A stretch of DNA of 6,692 nucleotides from an uncultured Sphingobacteriales bacterium. GTDB lineage: Bacteria > Bacteroidota > Bacteroidia > Chitinophagales > Chitinophagaceae. Below the pieces are notes generated by a model. The model did not search any database. It saw only the letters and a program-made list of their open reading frames with translations, and was not told the origin of the DNA. The stretch covers positions 1 to 6,692 of the forward strand of contig CAMPKG010000195.1 of assembly GCA_946887085.1 (NCBI GenBank). Direction: 5' to 3'. Positions within the stretch are counted from its first letter, which is position 1. Every line of letters begins with the position of its first letter. Below, in pieces: positions 1 through 6,112 of the stretch. The translations under genes and the position numbers were made by a program.

Positions 1-997
1 CTGTTTGTATCGTGCAGGGGTATCCTTCCACAACTATATGGTCGGCGTTTGATGAAGTGTTTGAAGTAATGATCAGGAAATTGCGGTTGCGGATAACCTT
101 GTGCGATTCAGAGCCGACATACTTTCCCGATTCGGAGTCAAGCAATTTCAATACCTGTTCTACCTGCTGGGAACTAAAACCGTAAGGCTTGAAAAGTTCG
201 TAGCAAATAGTTCCCAGCGGGTTTACATGCTGTAGTTTCAATATGGGAATATAAATATCATTGCCCCGTTTGTCCAGCAGTTTCTTTTTGTATTGCTCAA
301 TGGCTTTATCATACAACAATTCTGCCTGCCCGAAACGAGTGATACTCTCATTCAGTCGTTCAATCACATCCGGAAATAATTTGTCAACCGCGGGAACTAT
401 ATGATGGCGTACTGCGTTTCTCAGGTAATCGTCGGAGGCATTGGATGCATCTTCGCGATAGCTGATATTATTTTCCGCAGCGTATGCGGCAATTTCTTCG
501 CGCGCAGCAAACAGCAACGGACGGATGATAAAACCATTACGTTCCTGTATCCCATGCAGCCCTGCTATGCCCGTGCCTTTGAATAAATTGATGAGCAGCG
601 TTTCGGCATTATCGTTAGCGTGGTGCGCTGTAGCTATTGCCGCGTATTTATGCTCCATGCGGAGAATGTCAAACCACTCGTACCTCAATATCCTTGCAGT
701 TTCCTGCGTACCTTTTTTCCATTCCTCCGAGCGCTGTTTCGTATCAAAGCGAACGCTGTGAAACGGCACATTCCTGTCGGCAGCCCAATCGGCGACCAGT
801 CGCTCATCCGCATCAGACTCAGCGCCTCTCAGCCCGAAATTGCAATGGCATACCGCAAAGGAAATTTTCGAACGGTGGAACAGTTCGGCCATCACCATAG
901 AGTCAATGCCTCCGCTTACCGCGAGCAAAACAGTTTGTCCCGGAACTGCAAATTTCTTTGCCTCCCAATGCGGCCTGAATGTTTGTAAGAGATCCAT
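1..997 (-). CDS. tilS: tRNA(Ile)-lysidine synthase TilS, C-terminus cut by window edge
   Basis: TilS uses ATP and lysine to convert the wobble cytidine of the CAU-anticodon tRNA-Ile into lysidine, so that the tRNA reads AUA and is charged with isoleucine; it acts in the cytoplasm and is normally essential. The window shows 332 uninterrupted codons from an ATG at 997. The PP-loop ATP motif SGGIDS is at residues 28-33, HCNFGLRG at 51-58, QETARILRY at about 98-106, HHANDN followed by AETLL at 125-135, and EDASN then YLRNAVRH at 182-198, all characteristic of the N-type ATP-pyrophosphatase core of TilS. The family is usually about 430-450 residues in Bacteroidota, so roughly the last 100 residues (part of the C-terminal tRNA-binding region) lie outside the window. 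The start codon directly follows the TAG stop of the upstream TPR gene with no spacer, which suggests co-transcription and translational coupling. No Shine-Dalgarno sequence is visible, which is normal for this phylum. Confidence 0.95.
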   Translation of the reverse strand, partial: MDLLQTFRPHWEAKKFAVPGQTVLLAVSGGIDSMVMAELFHRSKISFAVCHCNFGLRGAESDADERLVADWAADRNVPFHSVRFDTKQRSEEWKKGTQETARILRYEWFDILRMEHKYAAIATAHHANDNAETLLINLFKGTGIAGLHGIQERNGFIIRPLLFAAREEIAAYAAENNISYREDASNASDDYLRNAVRHHIVPAVDKLFPDVIERLNESITRFGQAELLYDKAIEQYKKKLLDKRGNDIYIPILKLQHVNPLGTICYELFKPYGFSSQQVEQVLKLLDSESGKYVGSESHKVIRNRNFLIITSNTSSNADHIVVEGYPCTIQT

Positions 998-1312
998 CTA
1001 GTAAACAAGGTCTTCGTAAGCGCTCTGCAATTCGCTATAGGCATGCATATCGCCCTGCGCTTTTGAAACCGTCATACCTTTTTCATAAACCGCGATAGCT
1101 TCCTGTTGTGCACCAACGCGCTCCAGTAATTTAGCAAGATGGTAATAGGTGGCTACATAGTTGGTATCAAAGGCCATGTTCTTTTCAAATAGCAGTCTTG
1201 CTTCCGTTTCATTCCCGCTTTTAATATACTCCAATGCCAGTGCATGATTCAGAAAACAATCATCAGGCGACTCTTTTAAAAATGCCTGCAGTTTTGCTAT
1301 GCGTTCGTTCAT
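998..1312 (-). CDS. Small tetratricopeptide-repeat (TPR) protein, 104 residues
   Basis: This is a short cytoplasmic, all-helical protein without a signal peptide or membrane segment. Two TPR-like helix pairs can be seen, at about residues 18-50 (with LNHALALEYIKSG then EARLLFEKNMAFD) and about 52-85 (with YYHLAKLLERVG then EAIAVYEKGM). A short preceding helix (NERIAKLQAFLKE) and a closing helix (AYSELQSAYEDL) complete the fold. TPR units bind other proteins, but the partner cannot be read from the sequence. The gene sits immediately before tilS, with the stop codon at 998-1000 touching the tilS ATG, so the two are almost certainly co-expressed; a role connected with tRNA modification is only inference from position. 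The start at 1312 is the only ATG that retains the first helix. It lies about 19 bases beyond the terminator of the gene before it. Confidence 0.85.
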   Translation of the reverse strand: MNERIAKLQAFLKESPDDCFLNHALALEYIKSGNETEARLLFEKNMAFDTNYVATYYHLAKLLERVGAQQEAIAVYEKGMTVSKAQGDMHAYSELQSAYEDLVY

Positions 1313-1331
1313 AAGCTGTAAAAATAGTACG

Positions 1332-1364
1332 AAAACAAAAAAGGGCTGCCCGGCAGCCCTTTTT
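1332..1364 (-). terminator. Rho-independent terminator of the PNGase F-like gene
   Basis: A near-perfect inverted repeat pairs 1338-1349 with 1353-1364 (12 bp including the A/T pairs, core GGGCTGC, 3-base loop). On the minus strand the stem is followed by the T-rich run TTTTTTGTTTT. It begins 16 bases after the stop codon of the leftward 644-residue gene, which is the expected position. The plus strand also shows five T residues after the stem, but no plus-strand gene lies to the left of it, so the functional direction is leftward. Confidence 0.85.
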
Positions 1365-1380
1365 CAACCTATATATTTCT

Positions 1381-3315
1381 TTATCGCGCTATAACAAGAC
1401 GATTTTGCAATTTATTGCCGTCGTTCGCGTAGATCACTGAGTAGACGCCATTTGCAAAGCGGCTCACATCCAGTTTCTCGTGAGGTGAAACAGCAGTCTG
1501 CACCAGCACCTGCCTGCCGAGCGCATCAATTACCGAGATAGTTCCGTTTACGTTGTCCTGCCCGTCGATAGACACAGTCACCGTTTCACCCGCAGGGTTC
1601 GGGAATATGCTCATCACCACCGTTTCGTCCTTTTTCACCACGGGAACATCCGTAGGCCAGTTCACGTTAAAATACTGTGTAAACCCGCAACCAAAATCAC
1701 CACCGAAATTCCCTGAAAGTGGAAATGACTGCAGCTGGCCCAGTTTACGAACTGTTATAGATCCGTTGCCGGGGTTTTGAGGATATAACGAATAGGCCCA
1801 CCAGGCTATACCATCACAACCCGCATCTGTAACTACCAGCCGATACGCGGCAGGGCCGAGATAAACGGTATCGCGATAGTTGGTCTTGGTCCCGTTGTTA
1901 GCTCGTCGGGCCACTGTATCATTGCCGGTAATGATATACCAGTTCGTTTCGCTGACACCATTGACCGCGCTGCCGTTTGTATTGAAAGTGATAATGATAC
2001 CCGTAGACCATTGTGGCGCAGCAGTAAATGTCGATTGCAGCGAGTTATTTGTATTGTCCTCATCATCCTGGCCATTCACCTTCAATATCTTACAGGTGAA
2101 ATTGTGATCGCCCGACAAGGCCCTCAGATCCCATAGCTCAGGCAGCTTGATGGTTGTTTCGCCAAGGGGCTGGATATTACCCTGCCATGTATGGTGCTGT
2201 GCAGGCTTGCCCACCACATGGTACTCCAGTTCCAGCGAAGTAATGGCCGAGCTTCCCGTATTCTTTACTTTGACAAGAGCGTTAGCGGTTGCAGGGTTTT
2301 CCCTGAAGTGAAGCTCATGGTTAGTTGGCGCAATAATATCTTCCAGCAACGCATCCAGAGATCGGTTGAAACCGGCATAGTAACCCACGTTCGCGTCGAT
2401 GATGTAACTGCCCAGGCTTCCACTGCCGGTATAAGCTTCAAAGTCTACATCAACATCATATGTGCTTGAAGATCCAACACCGGTCAGCACGTGCGTGTTG
2501 GTATGGATCAGGTCGCCGGGGCACCAGTTGCCCCGGTCGAATATCCAGGTGCCGTTTTGGGGATAAAGATGGTTGGACCCGCAATCGTCCCTCCAGATAT
2601 CTTTCTGATCGGTCTGGCTGCCATTTACTTTAACCTGGTAGTATTTCTTGCAGAATTCCGCACATTGAGCGGTGCCATCACTGCCATGGCCCGATATATT
2701 GAATTTCATCTCGGCAGTCTGTGTATTGGCAGGCGAGGTTTTATTGAAGGTGGTCACCTTGTCATCTATCGGGCTGCTGCCACCATACTGGAAGCTGCCA
2801 TGCCAGAGGCGCTCAACTCCAAGTACGTTGCGCGGAGGCGTACCTTCAATAAATGCGAATTTGACGTTGCCGGTATAGCCTCCGGAATATCCCGAATAAT
2901 GGATCCTTACTGTACCCGAATTTTTTAACAGCGGATAGTAATCGGTCACATCGTAGGTATAGCGCTGTTTCCAGCTTGCAGGCATTCGTGCTGAGTTTCC
3001 ATAAGGGCTGATAAGGCGTCCAAGTTCAATAGTATCCCCGTTTGGCGTCATCAGGAAGTTCTGTACCGTATAATCCCAGTCGCTGCAATATTGAGGGTTG
3101 CCGGGGCATTGGTACTTACCCATGGTGAAGATCATATAAATGCGCCTGTAACTCTTAGACCCGTCGGGAAAGGTTACCAAAGAATCAAAATTTGCAGGGT
3201 GATCGCCGAGCCAGATATCGCTTTGGGCCTGCACCCATGTGGTATCGCCGGGATTAGCAAAAGCGCCCTGTGCAGAGAACACCAGGAAAACAAACAAGTA
3301 AACTAACCTCTTCAT
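1381..3315 (-). CDS. Secreted peptide-N-glycosidase F-like protein with T9SS sorting domain
   Basis: PNGase F removes N-linked glycans from glycoproteins by cleaving the glycan-asparagine amide bond. This 644-residue relative has a signal peptide (about 1-20, cleavage probably after AFA). The two eight-stranded PNGase F domains follow: N-domain about 25-160, with CSDWDY at 77-82 and ELGRLISPYG at 97-106, and C-domain about 165-315, with CAEFC at 218-222 and DRGNWCPG at 260-267. From memory of the Elizabethkingia enzyme, D81 matches catalytic D60 and E220 matches E206. C70/C77, C218/C222 and C245/C265 match its three disulfides. The residue matching E118 falls in HYSGYS (139-144) and is not acidic. 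Residues 330-432 resemble a CARDB/Ig-like domain, 435-553 are an unassigned beta-rich module, and 565-644 are a type A T9SS sorting domain (IFPNPAGE, ALGRQV, ANGVY, final RLVIAR). The protein is therefore probably released or anchored at the cell surface through T9SS. It is transcribed alone, with its own terminator. The fold assignment is firm; deglycosylating activity is uncertain. Confidence 0.88.
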   Translation of the reverse strand: MKRLVYLFVFLVFSAQGAFANPGDTTWVQAQSDIWLGDHPANFDSLVTFPDGSKSYRRIYMIFTMGKYQCPGNPQYCSDWDYTVQNFLMTPNGDTIELGRLISPYGNSARMPASWKQRYTYDVTDYYPLLKNSGTVRIHYSGYSGGYTGNVKFAFIEGTPPRNVLGVERLWHGSFQYGGSSPIDDKVTTFNKTSPANTQTAEMKFNISGHGSDGTAQCAEFCKKYYQVKVNGSQTDQKDIWRDDCGSNHLYPQNGTWIFDRGNWCPGDLIHTNTHVLTGVGSSSTYDVDVDFEAYTGSGSLGSYIIDANVGYYAGFNRSLDALLEDIIAPTNHELHFRENPATANALVKVKNTGSSAITSLELEYHVVGKPAQHHTWQGNIQPLGETTIKLPELWDLRALSGDHNFTCKILKVNGQDDEDNTNNSLQSTFTAAPQWSTGIIITFNTNGSAVNGVSETNWYIITGNDTVARRANNGTKTNYRDTVYLGPAAYRLVVTDAGCDGIAWWAYSLYPQNPGNGSITVRKLGQLQSFPLSGNFGGDFGCGFTQYFNVNWPTDVPVVKKDETVVMSIFPNPAGETVTVSIDGQDNVNGTISVIDALGRQVLVQTAVSPHEKLDVSRFANGVYSVIYANDGNKLQNRLVIAR

Positions 3316-3342
3316 TAACTTTTGTTTAGAAATTTGAAGCGG

Positions 3343-3350
3343 TAAAGTTA
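3343..3350 (-). promoter_or_regulatory. Weak candidate -7 element for the PNGase F-like gene
   Basis: On the minus strand TAACTTTA differs from the Bacteroidota -7 consensus TAnnTTTG only in the last base and lies 27 bases before the ATG at 3315. No TTG -33 element is found at the usual spacing, so this is a tentative call. The start codon itself has only an A-rich leader (AAACAAAAGTTA) and no Shine-Dalgarno sequence. Confidence 0.3.
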
Positions 3351-3364
3351 AACATTAATTAACT
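3346..3364. repeat. Short inverted repeat AGTTAA-N7-TTAACT in divergent intergenic region
   Basis: Two 6-base arms, 3346-3351 and 3359-3364, are separated by seven AT-rich bases. The element lies between the leftward PNGase F-like gene and rightward der and overlaps the weak leftward -7 candidate. It could be an operator, but in such AT-rich sequence a 6-base palindrome can arise by chance. TTAACT also occurs once more at 3315-3320. Confidence 0.25.
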
Positions 3365-3409
3365 TCTGATATAATTTAATGGTGTAATGGTATGCTGCCG
3401 ATATAGTAG

Positions 3410-3417
3410 TACCTTTG
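3410..3417 (+). promoter_or_regulatory. Bacteroidota -7 promoter element (TACCTTTG) for der operon
   Basis: TACCTTTG is an exact match to the TAnnTTTG -7 consensus used by the primary sigma factor of Bacteroidota. It ends 17 bases before the der start codon, which predicts transcription starting at about 3423-3426 and a leader of about 10 bases, leaving no room for a Shine-Dalgarno site. The -33 position 19 bases upstream reads ATGG (3387-3390), a poor match to TTTG. Confidence 0.7.
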
Positions 3418-3434
3418 CGCACTAATTTTAAAAG

Positions 3435-4754
3435 ATGCCCGGATTTACTGTAGCCATAGTTGGGAGGCCCAACGTTGGAAAATCAACATTGTTCAATCGT
3501 TTACTGGAGCAGCGCAAGGCCATTGTAGACGATGTGAGCGGTGTTACCCGCGACAGGCAATATGGCGTGGCAGATTGGAATGGAAAGAATTTTAATGTAA
3601 TAGATACGGGTGGATTTGTAGCTAATTCTGAAGATGTTTTTGAGCGCGAGATACGCAAGCAGGTGCATATTGCCCTGGAGGAGGCTAACCTCCTGGTATT
3701 TGTTTGTGATACGGTTACCGGCATTACCGACCAGGACGAAGAAATGGCAGCCGTGTTGCGCAAAGCTACCAAGCCCGTTTTACTGGTTGTAAACAAAGTG
3801 GACAATGCTGAGCGTGCGCTGGATGCCACTGAGTTTTATTCGCTGGGATTTGAAAAAACGTTTTTCCTTTCATCGATATCAGGTAGCGGCACGGGTGAAC
3901 TGCTGGATGAGGTGACATCACATATACCGGACGAAGATGCGGGCGAGGAAAATGGGGAAAATGAAATCCCTAAATTCATTATCATTGGCCGCCCCAATGC
4001 AGGGAAGTCTACCTTGCTCAATGCCCTCATTGGTGAAGAGCGTACCATTGTTTCTGATATAGCCGGTACTACTCGTGATACGATACATACCCACTATAAG
4101 CTGTTCGGCAAGGAATTCATGCTGATAGATACAGCCGGACTGAGAAAAAAGAAGAATGTGCACGAAGACCTGGAGTTTTATTCGGTGATACGTGCTGTGC
4201 GTGCGATTGACGAGGCAGATGTTTGCCTGATCGTTATTGACGCCGCAGAAGGCATGTCATCACAGGATGTGAACATCTTTAGTCTCGCAACTCGCAAAGG
4301 CAAGGGCGTGGTGATACTGGTGAACAAATGGGACCTTATCTCTGAAAAAGAGACCAATACCGCCCGCGATTATGAAAAGGTGATCAAGCAAAAGATAGCG
4401 CCGTTCACTGACGTACCTGTGATATTCATATCAGCTTCTGAGAAAAAACGCATTTTCCAGGGAATGGAAAAAGCGATGGAGGTATATGAAAGCAGGAAAA
4501 CAAAAGTGGCGACATCAAAGCTGAATGACATTATGCTTAAGGAGATCGAGCACTACCCTCCTCCAATGTCGCGCGGCCATGCGGTGACCATCAAATTCGT
4601 GCAGCAGGTGCCCACTGTTGTTCCATCCTTTGCATTTTATTCTAACCACCCGGATGCCATCAAGGATTCTTACAAGAATTTCCTTGAAAACAAGTTGAGG
4701 TCTCATTTCAATTTCAATGGTGTGCCGGTGAGGATATTTTTCCGTAAAAAATAG
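3435..4754 (+). CDS. der: Ribosome biogenesis GTPase Der (EngA)
   Basis: Der is a tandem GTPase that binds the 50S precursor and is needed for large-subunit assembly. The 439 residues match the family's usual length. GTPase domain 1 has the P-loop GRPNVGKS (10-17), G2 threonine in VTRD (37-40), G3 DTGG (57-60), G4 NKVD (120-123) and a G5-like SSIS (146-149). An acidic linker rich in Glu and Asp (about 166-177) leads to GTPase domain 2 with GRPNAGKS (185-192), TTRD (212-215), DTAG (232-235), NKWD (297-300) and SAS (333-335). Residues from about 355 to the end form the KH-like domain, ending in the typical GVPVRIFFRKK. All nucleotide-binding motifs are intact. The ATG at 3435 places the P-loop at the normal distance from the N-terminus and is preceded by an A/T-rich leader. 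It appears to be the first gene of an operon with rimO and a response regulator, driven by the promoter element just upstream. Confidence 0.98.
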   Translation: MPGFTVAIVGRPNVGKSTLFNRLLEQRKAIVDDVSGVTRDRQYGVADWNGKNFNVIDTGGFVANSEDVFEREIRKQVHIALEEANLLVFVCDTVTGITDQDEEMAAVLRKATKPVLLVVNKVDNAERALDATEFYSLGFEKTFFLSSISGSGTGELLDEVTSHIPDEDAGEENGENEIPKFIIIGRPNAGKSTLLNALIGEERTIVSDIAGTTRDTIHTHYKLFGKEFMLIDTAGLRKKKNVHEDLEFYSVIRAVRAIDEADVCLIVIDAAEGMSSQDVNIFSLATRKGKGVVILVNKWDLISEKETNTARDYEKVIKQKIAPFTDVPVIFISASEKKRIFQGMEKAMEVYESRKTKVATSKLNDIMLKEIEHYPPPMSRGHAVTIKFVQQVPTVVPSFAFYSNHPDAIKDSYKNFLENKLRSHFNFNGVPVRIFFRKK

Positions 4755-4773
4755 AGCAGGTAAATAAGATATT

Positions 4774-6081
4774 GTGAAAACGAAGAAACTAAAACGGGAC
4801 AAGGTCAACATCATTACGCTTGGTTGCTCCAAGAATATGGTGGATAGCGAGGTATTGAGCGGGCAGTTGAACGCTAACGGAATTAAAGTAGCACACGAGA
4901 ACACAAAACTCGATCACAACATAGTGGTGGTAAACACCTGCGGCTTTATTGACAAGGCGAAAGAAGAGAGCATTAATACGATTCTGGAGCAGGTAGAGCT
5001 GAAACGCGATGGCAAACTGGACAAGGTATATGTTACCGGTTGCCTCAGCGAGCGCTACCGCAACGACCTGCTGAACGAGATACCTGAGGTAGATGCATGG
5101 TTCGGCACTATGGAACTGCCGCTGATGCTGAAACAGTTCAACGCCGATTATAAACAGGAATTGCTGGGCGAACGCCTGCTGGCCACTCCTAAGCACTATG
5201 CCTACCTGAAAATATCTGAAGGTTGCAACCGTACCTGCTCTTTTTGTGCCATACCGTTGATGCGTGGACAGCATGTGTCGAAAACGATCGAAGAAGTAGT
5301 AGCTGAAGCGAAAAAATTAGTGCAGATGGGCGTGAAAGAGATCATGCTCATCGCCCAGGAACTGACTTACTACGGCCTGGATATTTATAAAAAACGCGCG
5401 TTGTCCGACCTTCTGAAACACCTCTCGGATGTTGAAGGCCTGCACTGGATACGCCTGCACTACGCCTATCCTTCAAAATTTCCGATGGATATACTGGACG
5501 TAATGCGCGAACGCAACAACATCTGCAACTACCTGGATATGCCGCTCCAGCATATTTCTGACAATATGTTGAAGGCGATGAAGCGCCAGATAACCAGCCA
5601 GGAAATATATGATCTTGTTGGCGAGATACGCGAAAGAGTGCCCGGCATTGCTATACGCAGCACCTTAATTACCGGCTTTCCAGGGGAAACGAGGCAGGAT
5701 GTTGAAGACCTGAAGGAATTCCTGGAAAAAGTTAGACTTGACCGCGTTGGTATCTTCACCTATTCGCACGAAGAGAACACTTCGGCATACGAGCTGAAGG
5801 ATACACTTTCCTCAGAGGAGAAAGAAGGTCGCGCCAAAGAGATAATGGAAGTGCAGCAGGAAATATCATGTGAGAAGAACCAGGAAAAGATCGGCAAAAC
5901 TTTTGAGGTAATTGTCGATAAACTGGAAGCAGGGAGATACCTTGGCCGCACCGAGTTTGACAGCGTGGAGGTAGACAATGAGGTGATCATTAATACCGAC
6001 GGCGACCTGCAACCGGGTGAATTTGTCAATGTCACAATAACAAAAGCATACGACTACGACCTGGAAGGCGATATAATTTAG
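4774..6081 (+). CDS. rimO: Ribosomal protein S12 methylthiotransferase RimO, GTG start
   Basis: RimO is a radical-SAM enzyme with two iron-sulfur clusters that adds a methylthio group to a conserved aspartate of ribosomal protein S12 (Asp89 in E. coli numbering with Met). The 435 residues are full length. The N-terminal UPF0004 domain carries the three auxiliary-cluster cysteines C18 (TLGCSKN), C56 (NTCGFI) and C90 (TGCL). The radical-SAM core has CNRTCSFC with C151, C155 and C158. A TRAM domain covers about 374-435. SEGCNRTCSFCAIP, MRGQHVSK, YPSKFP, DMPLQHISD and TGFPGET are typical of RimO rather than MiaB. The start is GTG at 4774: an in-frame TAA at 4765 excludes an upstream start, and the next internal start would remove the first cluster cysteine. 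Only 19 bases separate it from der, so the two are probably co-transcribed, joining ribosome assembly with ribosomal protein modification. A purine-rich AGCAGG lies about 14 bases upstream, too far for a good ribosome binding site. Confidence 0.96.
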   Translation: MKTKKLKRDKVNIITLGCSKNMVDSEVLSGQLNANGIKVAHENTKLDHNIVVVNTCGFIDKAKEESINTILEQVELKRDGKLDKVYVTGCLSERYRNDLLNEIPEVDAWFGTMELPLMLKQFNADYKQELLGERLLATPKHYAYLKISEGCNRTCSFCAIPLMRGQHVSKTIEEVVAEAKKLVQMGVKEIMLIAQELTYYGLDIYKKRALSDLLKHLSDVEGLHWIRLHYAYPSKFPMDILDVMRERNNICNYLDMPLQHISDNMLKAMKRQITSQEIYDLVGEIRERVPGIAIRSTLITGFPGETRQDVEDLKEFLEKVRLDRVGIFTYSHEENTSAYELKDTLSSEEKEGRAKEIMEVQQEISCEKNQEKIGKTFEVIVDKLEAGRYLGRTEFDSVEVDNEVIINTDGDLQPGEFVNVTITKAYDYDLEGDII

Positions 6082-6112
6082 ACCAGCATTTTCCCGTTAA
6101 CAGCTAGCGTAT

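Noticed and set aside
401..988. Overlapping plus-strand reading frames of 61-122 codons
   Set aside because: They lie antisense to tilS, whose full set of family motifs reads cleanly on the minus strand; none shows a recognisable domain.
1338..1364. Hairpin as a bidirectional terminator
   Set aside because: The plus strand also has a T-run, but no plus-strand gene lies upstream of it in the window, so only the leftward function is supported.
2491..2928. Plus-strand reading frame of 145 codons with hydrophobic character
   Set aside because: It is antisense to the PNGase F-like domains, including the segment with conserved cysteines and E220, and has no promoter or family features.
3428..3829. 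Minus-strand, Ser/Thr-rich frame of 133 codons
   Set aside because: It is antisense to the first GTPase domain of der, and its low-complexity composition mirrors der codon use.
4789..5274. Minus-strand reading frame of 161 codons
   Set aside because: It is a shadow of rimO covering its cluster-binding motifs; the composition is typical of an antisense frame and no domain is seen.
4774..6081. MiaB (tRNA methylthiotransferase) as an alternative for rimO
   Set aside because: The two families share the domain plan, but the short N-terminal spacing, TLGCSKNMVDSE, NTCGFI and DMPLQH motifs match RimO better.
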